Source: Chitinophaga pinensis (GTDB lineage: Bacteria; Pseudomonadota; Gammaproteobacteria; Burkholderiales; Burkholderiaceae_C). Taken from it: a stretch of 61,999 nucleotides of DNA. The notes below the pieces were generated by a model, which was not told the origin of the DNA, ran no database searches, and was given only the letters and a program-made list of their open reading frames with translations. Within the stretch, counting starts at the first letter, position 1. The number at the start of each line of letters is the position of its first letter. Location: contig CALPRQ020000021.1 in the NCBI GenBank assembly GCA_943326015.2, forward strand, positions 1 through 61,999. Reading direction: 5' to 3'. Positions 32,428-41,816 of the stretch are shown piece by piece. A program made the position numbers and the translations under genes.

Positions 32428-32833
32428 CTGCTAGAGTAGCATAGAGCCGTCAAGCCCGACCGGGCAATTCACTTCCGCACAACGCGGCTCATGGGGGCCT
32501 GAACCGGTGCAAGCAGCCCCAAAGCTGTCCATCAACAAGCTGAAGGAAGCTCTAGAAGCCTTCAACTGGCCAACGACACGGTCCGTCATCGATGATGCAG
32601 CCTAACTCGAGCGCTGAGCGACGGCTCTCGGGCAGCGAGTTCGCCAGAACGTAGGACTGCAACGGGTCGAAACCTGCCGGTCACAGCGAAGGTTATCTGA
32701 CCGCTCCCAGCCTAAACTGGCCGTTGCCGGAACCATACTGGCGGTCAGCTCATGGTCGAGTGCTTTCCCCAGAGTCCGGGCGTCGATCTGAGTGTTCCTT
32801 CAACTTGACGCCTTCGTCGCGGTGTCCGTGGCC
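32428..32833. other. Gene-free upstream part of the retron island
   Basis: No open frame with coding character is seen over about 400 bp. Several short stem-loops lie here, including GCCCG/CGGGC at 32453-32464, GGGGC/GCCCC at 32495-32520 and TGAAGG/CCTTCA at 32541-32564. At 32697-32748 there is an 8-bp inverted repeat, CTGACCGC and GCGGTCAG, enclosing 36 bp. It sits where the GC-rich chromosome resumes, and so may mark the right edge of the inserted segment. Confidence 0.5.
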
Positions 32834-33064
32834 TCAGCCGCCCGCCGACTGGAATCGCCGCAGCTGCTCGATCGCAGTCCTGATGGTGGCGTCGGACAAC
32901 TGGGGCTGCGGCCTGAGCTTGGCTTCCAGCCGTTCCAGGTCGATGTCCTGCAGGGCCTCCAGTGCCTGGGGGCTGCGGCTGAGCACGAGCTGCAGCGCGA
33001 TCTCATGCGCCAGCAGACAACCGTGGATGCTGGCGATCTGGGATTCGATTTCTTCCTGCTCCAT
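32834..33064 (-). CDS. Hypothetical 76-residue protein
   Basis: The predicted protein, starting MEQEEIESQIASIHG, is helical and soluble, with no recognised domain. ATG 33064 is preceded by AAGGAT at seven bases; an ATG three codons upstream is less well placed. A truncated copy of its start, MDQEEIAWRAVG, lies directly behind the HAD phosphatase gene at about 33429-33470. This gene was therefore probably once next to the phosphatase and was separated by a local duplication or insertion. Confidence 0.55.
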   Translation of the reverse strand: MEQEEIESQIASIHGCLLAHEIALQLVLSRSPQALEALQDIDLERLEAKLRPQPQLSDATIRTAIEQLRRFQSAGG

Positions 33065-33106
33065 CGGGATCATCCTTGTCTGATTCAGCCGCGCAGACTC
33101 ATCACC
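33046..33106. repeat. Direct repeat, copy A (partner 33449-33509)
   Basis: Sixty-one base pairs match 33449-33509 with about eleven differences, clustered around the stop-to-start junction. Copy A spans the start of the 76-residue gene and a sequence equal to the last codons and stop of the HAD phosphatase gene. The two copies are 403 bp apart. Confidence 0.8.
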
Positions 33107-33145
33107 ACGGCAGCAGGCCGTAGCCGTCCGACGGCAACGCCTCCG

Positions 33146-33355
33146 TCATGCCACCAAGGCATCGGGCTGACAGCGGAAGCGCTCCAGGAAAGCGGCGTTG
33201 CGGGCCTGATGTGAGCGCTGGGCGGCTGCCGCCAGGCTGGCCTCTACCTCGGGCGTGACCTTGCGCGCCAGCACCTCGCGCACAAACTGACGCTCAGCCA
33301 TGCGGTCTGCATAGGCGCGGCGAGTAATGCGTTTCGCGACGTAAGAAGGCTTCAT
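33146..33355 (-). CDS. Hypothetical 69-residue basic protein
   Basis: The predicted protein MKPSYVAKRITRRAYADR and onward is basic at its start and helical. No domain is recognised. It lies inside the 403-bp segment between two direct repeats, so it may have arrived with that rearrangement. Composition is GC-rich like the chromosome rather than like the retron island. Reality of the gene is uncertain. The stretch upstream (33364-33420) is AT-rich and could hold its promoter. Confidence 0.45.
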   Translation of the reverse strand: MKPSYVAKRITRRAYADRMAERQFVREVLARKVTPEVEASLAAAAQRSHQARNAAFLERFRCQPDALVA

Positions 33356-33448
33356 GCGTCTACCCTGGACCAGTGAATAAGTGATTGGTTCAAATTATCC
33401 CATGTTGTTGGCAGCATCAAACAGCTGATCAACCAACCGCCCTCCAGG

Positions 33449-33509
33449 CGATTTCTTCCTGGTCCATCGGGATCATCCTTACGATATTCAGCCGCGCAGA
33501 CTCATCACC
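33449..33509. repeat. Direct repeat, copy B (partner 33046-33106)
   Basis: This copy contains the authentic end of the HAD phosphatase gene (VMSLRG-stop) and a truncated start of the 76-residue gene (MIPMDQEEIA). Similarity to copy A ends abruptly on both sides. It supports a short tandem duplication followed by insertion or deletion. Confidence 0.8.
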
Positions 33510-34174
33510 GGCCAGCCGCATTCCTGTGCGCGGCGCAGCAGCCGCGGATCGGGATCGACCGCGACCGGATGCTGCACGGCTTCCAGCAGCGGCAAGTCGT
33601 TGTGCGAGTCGCTGTAGAAGTGGCTCTCGGCCAGCGCGTCGAGCGAGTTGCCCAGGCCGCGCAGCCAGTGCCCGACATGCGCGATCTTGCCGGCGCCGAA
33701 GCAATGCGCCTCCAGCTCGGGCTGGCTGTCGGCGCCGATCACATGCGCGATGCCCAGCTGGTCGGCCACCGGCTGCACCAGGGCCTGTCGCGTCGCGCTG
33801 ACCACCACGGTCAGCAGCCCAGCGGCGTGCAGGCGCTCGACCAGCGCGGCGGCATCGCGCGCGATCGCTGGCAGCAGCGATTCGGCCTCGAAGCCGGCCC
33901 GCAGCCCGGCCAGTTGCGTCTTGGGCAACGCGGCATCGATCGCGTGCCGGAACTGCTGCAGCGCGACGAAATCGAGCCGGCCTTGTCCGTAGTCGTCGAC
34001 GAAGCGATCGTGCGCCTCGATCTGTTGCGGCTGCAGATGGCCGCGCCGCAGCAGGTAGTCCAGCCAGAGCTGGTTGCTGTCGGCGGCGAGCAGGGTGTGG
34101 TCGAGGTCGAGGAAGGCGACGCGCAGGCTTTGGCCGTCTGCTGCGGAATCGGGCGGAGTAGGTCTGTCGGTCAT
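33488..34174 (-). CDS. HAD-IB family phosphatase (SerB-like)
   Basis: This 228-residue hydrolase has HAD motif I in FLDLDHTLLAADS, motif II Ser in VVVSATRQAL and motif III/IV in YSDSHNDLPLLE. It resembles the HAD-IB group of small phosphatases that act on phosphoserine, phosphorylcholine or lipid phosphates. The ATG at 34174 (MTDRPTPPD) has GAGA at a wide spacing; the frame is open far upstream but overlaps pncB. Substrate unknown. Confidence 0.85.
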   Translation of the reverse strand: MTDRPTPPDSAADGQSLRVAFLDLDHTLLAADSNQLWLDYLLRRGHLQPQQIEAHDRFVDDYGQGRLDFVALQQFRHAIDAALPKTQLAGLRAGFEAESLLPAIARDAAALVERLHAAGLLTVVVSATRQALVQPVADQLGIAHVIGADSQPELEAHCFGAGKIAHVGHWLRGLGNSLDALAESHFYSDSHNDLPLLEAVQHPVAVDPDPRLLRRAQECGWPVMSLRG

Positions 34175-34262
34175 CGGCGGCAAGTCTCTCACAGCCAGCC
34201 GGGATGGCGCTGCGACACCGCGTTTCCGTGCGGGATGTTCTTTCCGTTCGGCTGGCGCGCGT

Positions 34263-35624
34263 TCAGTGCGGCTGCCGGTCCAGGCTGGCGGCGAGCTGCT
34301 GCAGCGGGGCTGAAATCGCCACCGGATAGGCCTGTTCCGCTGCGACCCCTTCGAGTCCGCGCAGCGGCCCCGGCAGCGCGGCGAGCTGGGCCGCGGCATG
34401 TTCGCGCAGCGCTGCCAGCGGCTCGGGCGGTGCGATGCGCTGGCCCGCACGCATCACGGGCTGCAGCAGCGCCAGTCCGCCGGCTGGCGCTGCCTCGTCG
34501 GCCAGTGCCACCAAGTCGCGTTCGATATGGCCGTCCGGCCCGCTCCAGCGCCAGACCTGCTTGACGCCGGGCCAGGTCGCCTTGCCCTCGGAGCGCTTGC
34601 GCCGTGCTCGGCCCGCGTAGCTCTGCAGCTTGTAGACCGCATCGAGCGCAGGCGCATCGGCCGAGGTGCTCATCGCGGTGCCGACACCGAAGCCGTCGAT
34701 CGGCGCACCGGCTTGCAGCAGGCTGCGCAAGCGCCATTCGTCGAGGTTGCCGCTGACGAAGATGTCGATCCCCTGCAGGCCGCCCTCGTCGAGTATCGAC
34801 CGCACCAGGCGCGCGTGCCTGGCCAGGTCGCCGCTGTCGAGCCGTACCGACGCGATCCGCGCGCCGCGCCGTTCCAGCGCCGGCGCGAGCGCGACGATCT
34901 TGCGCGCGGCAGCCTCGGTGTCGTAGGTGTCGATCAGCAGCGTGAGCGGCCCGCTCAGCCCGCTCAGCGCATCCGCGTAGGCCCTGAAGGCCTGCACTTC
35001 CAGCTCGTGCACCTCGATGTAGGAATGCGCCATGGTGCCGAACACCGGAATGCCGTAACGCTGGCCGGCCAGCACGGTCGCGCTGCCCGCGAAGCCGGCC
35101 AGGTAGCTCGAACGCGCCGCAAGCAGGCCGGCTTCCGCACCATGCGCGCGCCGCAGCCCGAAGTCGACCAGCAGGCGGTCGGGCGCGGCAAGCCGGCAGC
35201 GCGCGGCCTTGCTCGCGACCAGCGTGGCGTAATGGACCAGATTGAGCAGGCGGCTCTCGACCAGCTGCGCTTGCGCGATCGGCGCCTCCACCCGCAGCAC
35301 CGGCTCGTTGGCGAAGAACACCGTCCCTTCGCGCATCGCGTGTACCGCCCCGGTGAAGCGCCACTCGCGCAGCCAGTCGAGGAAATCGGTCCTGAAGCGG
35401 CCGGTGGCGCGCAGCCAGTCGAGCTCGGCGGGGTCGAAGCGCAGTTGCTCCAGGAAGGCCAGCGCCTGCTCGATGCCCGCCAGCAGCAGGAAGTTGCGCT
35501 GCGCGGGCAGCGCGCGCACGAACAGCTCGAATACTGCGCTGCCGTCCAGGCCCTCATCGTGATAGGCCTGCAGCATGGTGAGCTGGTAGAGGTCGGTCAG
35601 CAGCGCGCTGTTGCCATCATTCAT
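34263..35624 (-). CDS. pncB: Nicotinate phosphoribosyltransferase PncB
   Basis: This 453-residue enzyme turns nicotinate and PRPP into nicotinate mononucleotide for NAD salvage. TDLYQLTMLQAYHDEGLDG at the start is diagnostic. FGTMAHSYIEVHE contains the His that is phosphorylated in ATP-dependent turnover, and RLDSGDLARHAR and GFGVGTAMSTSADAPAL bind substrate. The start overlaps the pncA stop as ATGA, so the two genes are translationally coupled. Confidence 0.94.
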   Translation of the reverse strand: MNDGNSALLTDLYQLTMLQAYHDEGLDGSAVFELFVRALPAQRNFLLLAGIEQALAFLEQLRFDPAELDWLRATGRFRTDFLDWLREWRFTGAVHAMREGTVFFANEPVLRVEAPIAQAQLVESRLLNLVHYATLVASKAARCRLAAPDRLLVDFGLRRAHGAEAGLLAARSSYLAGFAGSATVLAGQRYGIPVFGTMAHSYIEVHELEVQAFRAYADALSGLSGPLTLLIDTYDTEAAARKIVALAPALERRGARIASVRLDSGDLARHARLVRSILDEGGLQGIDIFVSGNLDEWRLRSLLQAGAPIDGFGVGTAMSTSADAPALDAVYKLQSYAGRARRKRSEGKATWPGVKQVWRWSGPDGHIERDLVALADEAAPAGGLALLQPVMRAGQRIAPPEPLAALREHAAAQLAALPGPLRGLEGVAAEQAYPVAISAPLQQLAASLDRQPH

Positions 35625-36238
35625 GCGCCCTCCCCAGCGAGCTGCTCGAATCTGATGGGCCGCGCGCCAGCCTGCGTCATCGCCTGTTCGGCGCGCGCGC
35701 CGTCGCCCGGGTGGAGGTTGACCGCGCGCACCGCGTCGGCCAGCAGCAAGACCTCGAAGCCCTCGCGCAGCGCATCGAGCACGGTGGCCTTGACGCAGTA
35801 GTCGGTCGCCAGCCCGCCGACGAACAGCCGCCTGACCCCCTGGCTGCGCAGCCTGGCGGCGAGCTCGGTGCCCTCGAAGCCCGAATAGGCTTCCGCATCG
35901 GGCCGGCTGGCCTTGGAGCAGAGCTGCGCCGAAGCGGGCAGGCGCAGTCCCGGGGCGAATGCGGCGCCGGGCGTTCCCGCCACGCAATGCGGTGGCCAGG
36001 GACCGCCGCGCACGCTGAACGAGACATGGTCCGGCGGATGCCAGTCGCGCGTGAAGACGATAGGCAGACCCGTGCGCTCGAATCGCGCGAGGTAGCGCTG
36101 CAGCAGCGGCACGACCCGGTCGCCGTCCGGCACCGCGAGCGCGCCGCCCGGCAGGAAATCGCGCTGCAAGTCCACCACGAGCAGCGCGTCGCCTGCCCGC
36201 AGCTGCACTGCGCCGGGCAAATCCGGTGTTTCATTCAT
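35621..36238 (-). CDS. pncA: Nicotinamidase PncA
   Basis: This 205-residue isochorismatase-fold hydrolase deamidates nicotinamide to nicotinate. The catalytic Asp is in LLVVDLQRDFLPGG, the metal ligands in FTRDWHPPDHVSF, the Lys in CSKASRPDAEAYSGFE and the nucleophile Cys in LATDYCVKATVLD. Its product feeds PncB, encoded next in the operon. ATG 36238 follows GGAG; longer upstream frames are unsupported. It is divergent from the hsp70-like gene with 160 bp between. Confidence 0.94.
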   Translation of the reverse strand: MNETPDLPGAVQLRAGDALLVVDLQRDFLPGGALAVPDGDRVVPLLQRYLARFERTGLPIVFTRDWHPPDHVSFSVRGGPWPPHCVAGTPGAAFAPGLRLPASAQLCSKASRPDAEAYSGFEGTELAARLRSQGVRRLFVGGLATDYCVKATVLDALREGFEVLLLADAVRAVNLHPGDGARAEQAMTQAGARPIRFEQLAGEGA

Positions 36239-36398
36239 CGCATTTCCACTCCCTGTTGTTTCAGGATTCTGCGGTGACACAAGCCTTTGGGCAAGACAGT
36301 CCATGCAGAAGGGTGTGGCATTGATGTCAAATCCAGCTTGCCGCGCCTGCCCTGTGCGCGCATCATCGGGTCCACTGCATGCAGGGAGGGAAACCGCG

Positions 36399-38282
36399 AT
36401 GGCCATCATAGGAATAGATCTGGGCACCTCGAATTCGGCCGCCGCCGTGCTGCGCGGCGGCCGGCCCGTCATCATCCCGAGTGCCGAGGGCGTGAGCCTG
36501 GGCGGCAAGGCCTTCCCGAGCTACGTCGCGCTGATGGCCGACGGCCAGATGCTGCTCGGCGAACCGGCGCGGCGTCAGGCCGCCGCCAACCCCGAGGGCA
36601 CGACCACCGCCTTCAAGCGCCGCATGGGCACCCGCGACAAGGTGAAACTGCGCGAGCGCGAGTTCTCGCCCGAGCAGCTGTCGGCCTTCCTGCTGCAGAA
36701 GATCAAGCGCGACGCCGAAGCCTTCCTGGGCGAGCCGGTGACGCAGGCCGTGGTCACGGTGCCGGCCTATTTCGACGACAACCAGCGCAGCGCGACCCAG
36801 GATGCCGCGGCGATCGCCGGGCTCGAAGTCGTGCGGCTGGTCAACGAGCCGACCGCGGCTTCGCTGGCCTACGGGCTGGATCGCGCCGGCGAGGATCTGC
36901 GCATCGCCGTGATCGACCTGGGCGGCGGCACGCTCGACGTCACCATCATGGAGTTCGGCCAGGGCGTGTTCGAGGTCAAGGCGACCAGCGGCGACACCCG
37001 GCTCGGCGGCACCGACATGAACCAGATGCTGTTCGAGGCGCTGGCGCAGCGCTTCCTGCAGCAGAGCGGCATCGACGTGCGGCAGGACCGCAAGGCCGCC
37101 GCGCGCCTGATGGAGGCCGCCGAGATGGCCAAGATCGAGCTCTCGACCAGCGTCAGCGCGCATCTGAGCCTGCCCTATATCGGTGTCGCGGGCGGCGAGC
37201 CCAGGCACCTCGAACTCGACCTGGGCCGCGCCGAGCTCGAACGGCTGGTCCAGCCCGTGATCGACCGCTGCCGTCATCCGGTCGAGCAGGCGCTGCGCGA
37301 CGCCGGCGTCACGCCGCAGCAGGTCGACCGCATCGTCTTCGTCGGCGCGCCGACGCGCATGCCGGTGGTGCGCGCCTTCTTCGAGCAGATCTTCGGCCGC
37401 CAGGCCGAACAGGGCGTCGATCCGATGGAATGCGTGGCCTGCGGCGCCGCGATCCAGGCCGGCATCCTGGCCGGCGAGGTCAAGGACATCGTGCTGGTCG
37501 ATGTCACGCCGCTGACCTTGGGGCTGGAGACGCTGGGTGGCGTCGCCACGCCGTTGATCGGCCGCAACACGCCGGTGCCGGTCAGGAAGACAGAGACCTT
37601 CACGACCGCCGCCGACCTGCAAACCTCGGTCACGGTCCATGTGTTCCAGGGCGAGCGCGCGATGGCGGCCGACAACGTGGCGCTGGGCGAATTCAACCTC
37701 GACGGACTCCCGCCGGCGCCGCGCGGGATTCCGAAGATCGAGGTCAGCTTCGACATCGACGCCAGCGGCATCCTCAACGTCAGCGCCAAGGATGTCGCGA
37801 GCGGCAGGAGCCAGTCGGTGCGCATCAGCGGCTCGACCCGGCTCGATCGCGGCGTCAAGGAGCGCATGGTGCGGGAGGCCGAACAGTACGCCGAGGCCGA
37901 CCAGCAGCGGCGCGCGTCCGCCGAGGCATTCAACGAGTGCGAGAGCCTGTGCTACCAGACCGAGAAGATGGTGGCCGATTTCGCCGACAAGCTCACGCCG
38001 GAGATGAAGGACAAGCTGGAGCAGGCCCGGCGTCAGGCCAAGGAGGCGATCGCCGCCAGGGAGCTCGCGCAGGTCAAGCAGAAGTCCGAGACCCTGCGCA
38101 AGTTGCTCAAGGAGGCTGGCACCATGGTCTACGTGCAGGCGCAGCCGCCTGGCACCGGGCCCTACCAGGAGGTGCGCTACGGCGCGCCTCCGGGCGGATC
38201 GACTACGGCGACTGCGTCCACCACGGCCGGACCGGCGGCGACGCCAGGCGGCACGCGCGTGGTCGACGCCGACTACCACTGA
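36399..38282 (+). CDS. Second Hsp70 (DnaK-like) chaperone
   Basis: This 627-residue Hsp70 shows the ATPase phosphate loop GIDLGTSNSAAAV at the start, the adenosine motif VPAYFDDNQRSATQDAA, LVNEPTAASLAYG and AVIDLGGGTLDVTI. The substrate domain has NTPVPVRKTETFTTAAD and PKIEVSFDIDASGILNVSA. It ends VVDADYH, shorter than the classic DnaK acidic tail. GGGAGGG precedes the ATG. The neighbour is a matching DnaJ, so this is a stand-alone chaperone pair; no grpE is seen. GTSNS in place of GTTNS marks it as divergent from housekeeping DnaK. Confidence 0.9.
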   Translation: MAIIGIDLGTSNSAAAVLRGGRPVIIPSAEGVSLGGKAFPSYVALMADGQMLLGEPARRQAAANPEGTTTAFKRRMGTRDKVKLREREFSPEQLSAFLLQKIKRDAEAFLGEPVTQAVVTVPAYFDDNQRSATQDAAAIAGLEVVRLVNEPTAASLAYGLDRAGEDLRIAVIDLGGGTLDVTIMEFGQGVFEVKATSGDTRLGGTDMNQMLFEALAQRFLQQSGIDVRQDRKAAARLMEAAEMAKIELSTSVSAHLSLPYIGVAGGEPRHLELDLGRAELERLVQPVIDRCRHPVEQALRDAGVTPQQVDRIVFVGAPTRMPVVRAFFEQIFGRQAEQGVDPMECVACGAAIQAGILAGEVKDIVLVDVTPLTLGLETLGGVATPLIGRNTPVPVRKTETFTTAADLQTSVTVHVFQGERAMAADNVALGEFNLDGLPPAPRGIPKIEVSFDIDASGILNVSAKDVASGRSQSVRISGSTRLDRGVKERMVREAEQYAEADQQRRASAEAFNECESLCYQTEKMVADFADKLTPEMKDKLEQARRQAKEAIAARELAQVKQKSETLRKLLKEAGTMVYVQAQPPGTGPYQEVRYGAPPGGSTTATASTTAGPAATPGGTRVVDADYH

Positions 38283-38298
38283 GCGCTGGACGATCCGG

Positions 38299-39384
38299 AT
38301 GGCGCAAGCAGACAAGCGCGACTACTACGAGGTGCTGGGCCTGGCACGCGACGCCGACGCCAAGGCGGTCCGCGACGCCTTCCGTCAGCTCGCGCTGAAA
38401 TGCCACCCCGACCGCGACAAGTCGCCCGGCGCCGAGGAACGCTTCAAGGAAATCGCCGAAGCCTATGCCGTGCTGTCCGACCCCAGGAAGCGTGCCGACT
38501 ACGACGCGCACGGCTTCGGCGGTCTGGGCGACCTGCGGCCCGAGGACCTGTTCGGTGGCATCGACTTCGAGAACCTGTTCGGCGGCCTGGGATTCGACCT
38601 CGGCGGCGGCCTGTTCGAGCGCTTCTTCGGTGGCCGGCGCCGCCAGGGGCCGGTGCGTGGCGACAACCTCGAACTGCCGCTGCAGATCCCGCTCGAACGC
38701 GTGCTCTCGGGCGGCGAGGAGACGCTGCGCTTCGAGCGCCAGGTGATCTGCCCGGCCTGCCACGGCAGCCGCGCCAGGGCCGGCACCCAGCCTCATGCCT
38801 GCACCGCCTGCCAGGGCAGCGGGCGCGAGGTGCGCAAGAGCCAGGGGGGCAATGTGCTGCTCCAGCAGTGGCTGCCCTGTCCGGCCTGCGGTGGCCGTGG
38901 CGTCGTGATCGAGCATCCCTGCGACGAATGCCACGGCGAGGGCCGGGTGTTGCGTGCCGACAAGATCACGCTGCGCATCCCGCCCGGCATCGAGGACGGC
39001 ATGGCGCTGCGCGTACCGGGTCACGGCCAGCCGGCGCCCGCAGCCGGCAGTGAGCCCGGCGATCTCTATGTGCTGGTGCAGAGCCGGCCCGATCCGCGCT
39101 TCGAGCGCGCCGGCGCCGACCTCTGGCGCGAGCAGGAGCTGCCCCTGCTCGACGCCGTGCTCGGCACCGAGCTGAGCGTGCCGACGCTCGATGGCGAGGC
39201 CAGCGTCAAGGTGCCGGCCGGCACCCAGCCCGACACCGTGTTGCGGCTGCGCGGCAAGGGTCTGCCGCATTTCGGCCACGACGGCCGCGGCGACCTGCTG
39301 CTCAGGCTGCGCCTGCGCGTGCCTGAACACCTGTCGGGCGCCGAGCGCGTGTTCTACGAGCAGCTGCGGCAACTGCGCGACTGA
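38299..39384 (+). CDS. DnaJ-like co-chaperone
   Basis: This 361-residue type I Hsp40 has a J domain (DYYEVLGLARDADAKA, HPD in LKCHPDRDKS), a Gly/Phe-rich segment with repeated FGG motifs, and four zinc-finger CxxCxG repeats (CPACHGS, CTACQGS, CPACGGR, CDECHGE). A C-terminal substrate domain follows. It lies 16 bp after the hsp70 gene and should stimulate its ATPase. It converges with copA, 36 bp apart. Confidence 0.92.
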   Translation: MAQADKRDYYEVLGLARDADAKAVRDAFRQLALKCHPDRDKSPGAEERFKEIAEAYAVLSDPRKRADYDAHGFGGLGDLRPEDLFGGIDFENLFGGLGFDLGGGLFERFFGGRRRQGPVRGDNLELPLQIPLERVLSGGEETLRFERQVICPACHGSRARAGTQPHACTACQGSGREVRKSQGGNVLLQQWLPCPACGGRGVVIEHPCDECHGEGRVLRADKITLRIPPGIEDGMALRVPGHGQPAPAAGSEPGDLYVLVQSRPDPRFERAGADLWREQELPLLDAVLGTELSVPTLDGEASVKVPAGTQPDTVLRLRGKGLPHFGHDGRGDLLLRLRLRVPEHLSGAERVFYEQLRQLRD

Positions 39385-39420
39385 TGCGGCTGCATTCCCA
39401 AGCGGGCGGACCGGCCGGGA

Positions 39421-41703
39421 TCAGGCCGCGGGCTGCCAGCGCTTGAGCAGCAGCGCATTGCTCACCACGCTGACCGAGCTCAGCGCCATCGCGGCACCCG
39501 CGAACACCGGGTCGAGATAGCCCAGCGCCGCCAGCGGGATGCCCGCCACGTTGTAGGCGAAGGCCCAGAACAGGTTCTGCCGGATCTTGCTGACCGTACG
39601 GCGCGAGATGTCGAGCGCCGCCGCGACCAGTCGCGGATCGCCGCGCATCAGCGTGATGCCAGCCGCGTGCATCGCCACATCCGAGCCGCCGCGCGCCGAG
39701 GCCATCGCGATCCCGACATCGGCGGCGGCCAGCGCGGGCGCGTCGTTGACGCCATCGCCAACCATCGCCACCCGGTGACCGCCCTGCTTGAGGGCGACGA
39801 CGCGCGCGGCCTTGTCGCCGGGCAGCACTTCGGCCAGCACCTCGCCGGCGTCGGGGTTGAGCCCGAGGCGGCGCGCCATTGCCTCGGCTGCGCCCCGGTT
39901 GTCACCCGAGATCATCGACAGCCGCAGGCCGCGCGCGCGCAGCTGGGCGATCGCGATCTGCGCGCCAGGCTTGGGCAGATCGGCAAAGGCGAACAGGGCC
40001 AGCGGCGCGAAGCGGCCATCGGGCAGGCGCAGCGCGAGCGCTGACACGGTCGCGCCCTCGGCCTGCAAGGTATCGGCCCGAGCGCTAAGTTCGCCCAGCT
40101 CGGCGCCGAGCTCCTCCATCCAGCGCAGGCTGCCCAGGTGCAGGTGGGCATCCTGTACCCGGCCATGGCTGCCGCGTCCGGGTACCGCCTGTACCTCCTC
40201 GGCCTCAAGCGCCTGGGCGCCGGCCGTCGCCTCGGCGGCCAGCACGACCGCCCGCGCCAGCGGATGCGCACTCTGGCGCTGCAGCGCGGCGGCCGCCTGC
40301 AAGGCGCCGGCCTCGTCCACGCCAGGCGCGGCCACCAGCGCGCTCAACGTGGGTTCGCCCAGGGTCAGGGTGCCGGTCTTGTCGAAGGCGACCGTGTCGA
40401 TCTGGCAGGCCTGTTCGAGCGCCTCCGCATCCTGCACCAGGATGCCGTGCCGCGCCGCCACACCGGTGCCGGCCATGATCGCCGCTGGCGTCGCCAGCCC
40501 GAGCGCGCAGGGGCAGGCGATCACCAGCACCGCGACTGCCGGCAGCAGCGCATCCTCCAGCGCGGCGCCTTGCCAAAAGAACCAGCCGCAGAAGGTCAGG
40601 ACAGCGATGGCCAGTACCGCCGGCACGAACACCGCAGCGACCTGATCCACCAGGCGCTGGATGGGTGGCTTGGCCGCCTGCGCATCCTGCACCAGCGCGA
40701 TGATGCGGCTGAGCACGCTCTGGGCGCCGACCGCCGCCACCTCAAGCTCGACTGCGCCGTCGCCGTTGAGGCTGCCGCCGGTCATTCGATCCCCCGGCTG
40801 CTTGGGCACCGGCATCGGCTCGCCGGTCAGCATCGACTCGTCGACCTGGGTCCGGCCCTGCAGCAACTCGCCGTCGGCCGGAACCCGCTCGCCCGGGCGC
40901 ACCAGTACCCGGTCGCCCGGCAGCAGCTCGGCCACCGGCACATCGACCAGCTGCTCGCGCTTGATGCCGTCGGGCAGCAGATGCGCCACCTCGGGCCGCA
41001 AGGCGTGCAGCGCGCGGATCGCCTCGGTCGCCTGGCGCTTGGCGCGCGACTCCAGCCATTTGCCCAGCAGCACCAGCGTGATCACCAGCGCCGAGCCCTC
41101 ATAGTAGAGATGCGGCATCTCGCCGGCCTCGGCCCGCCACCAGAGCCAGCTGCTCAGGCCCCAGCCCGCGCTGGTGCCGATCGCCACCAGCAGCTCCATG
41201 TTGCCGCTGTGCGCCTTGAGCGCATGCCAGGCGGCGCGGTAGAAGCGCGCGCCGAGCCAGAACTGCACCGGCGTCGCGAGCACGAACTGCAGCCAGGCCG
41301 GCAGCATCCAGTGCCGGCCCAACAGCGAGCCCAGCATCGGCAAGGCCAGCGGCGCCGACAGCAAGGCGGCCAGCAGCACCGGCCAGGCATCACGCGGCAG
41401 ACCCAGCCAGGAGGTCGGCACCTCGGCATCGGCGGCCTCGATCGGCCTGGGCTCGTAGCCGGCGTCGCGCACGGCCCGCTGCAGCCGCGCCTGCATGGCG
41501 ACCGCATCGCCATCGCCTGGCTGCCAGCGCACCCGCGCGGTCTCGGTTGCGAGGTTGACACTGGCCTGCTCGACACCGGGAATCTTCTTGAGCGCGCGTT
41601 CGACCCGCCCCACGCAGGAGGCGCAGGTCATGCCGCCGACGCCGAAATCCGTCTCGCAGACGGCAGGCTCCGTCGCTGCTGTCGCTGTGCTTGCTTGTTC
41701 CAT
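39421..41703 (-). CDS. copA: Copper-exporting P1B-type ATPase CopA
   Basis: This 760-residue pump exports Cu(I) to the periplasm. A single N-terminal heavy-metal domain has GMTCASC. The transport site is CPC in [13 protein letters not shown], the phospho-Asp is in [12 protein letters not shown], the nucleotide site HP is in QSAHPLARA and the hinge is [14 protein letters not shown]. Eight membrane segments fit the family. It faces copZ divergently; together they complement the periplasmic copper operon at 20.8-24.7 kb. Confidence 0.95.
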   Translation of the reverse strand: MEQASTATAATEPAVCETDFGVGGMTCASCVGRVERALKKIPGVEQASVNLATETARVRWQPGDGDAVAMQARLQRAVRDAGYEPRPIEAADAEVPTSWLGLPRDAWPVLLAALLSAPLALPMLGSLLGRHWMLPAWLQFVLATPVQFWLGARFYRAAWHALKAHSGNMELLVAIGTSAGWGLSSWLWWRAEAGEMPHLYYEGSALVITLVLLGKWLESRAKRQATEAIRALHALRPEVAHLLPDGIKREQLVDVPVAELLPGDRVLVRPGERVPADGELLQGRTQVDESMLTGEPMPVPKQPGDRMTGGSLNGDGAVELEVAAVGAQSVLSRIIALVQDAQAAKPPIQRLVDQVAAVFVPAVLAIAVLTFCGWFFWQGAALEDALLPAVAVLVIACPCALGLATPAAIMAGTGVAARHGILVQDAEALEQACQIDTVAFDKTGTLTLGEPTLSALVAAPGVDEAGALQAAAALQRQSAHPLARAVVLAAEATAGAQALEAEEVQAVPGRGSHGRVQDAHLHLGSLRWMEELGAELGELSARADTLQAEGATVSALALRLPDGRFAPLALFAFADLPKPGAQIAIAQLRARGLRLSMISGDNRGAAEAMARRLGLNPDAGEVLAEVLPGDKAARVVALKQGGHRVAMVGDGVNDAPALAAADVGIAMASARGGSDVAMHAAGITLMRGDPRLVAAALDISRRTVSKIRQNLFWAFAYNVAGIPLAALGYLDPVFAGAAMALSSVSVVSNALLLKRWQPAA

Positions 41704-41816
41704 GCGGCAAGTATGAACCCGAAGCCGCTACGCTTCATGACTCAGCCGGCACCGTGCAGCGGCCACCCGCTGGCGCCATACTCAGGCGGCTGATCACCCA
41801 CTGAAAGGAACCATTG

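Noticed and set aside
41704-41816. CueR-type operator between copA and copZ
   Set aside because: GAAGC-N6-GCTTC lies at 41721-41736, but the flanking -35 and -10 candidates have wrong spacing and poor sequence. Too weak to call.
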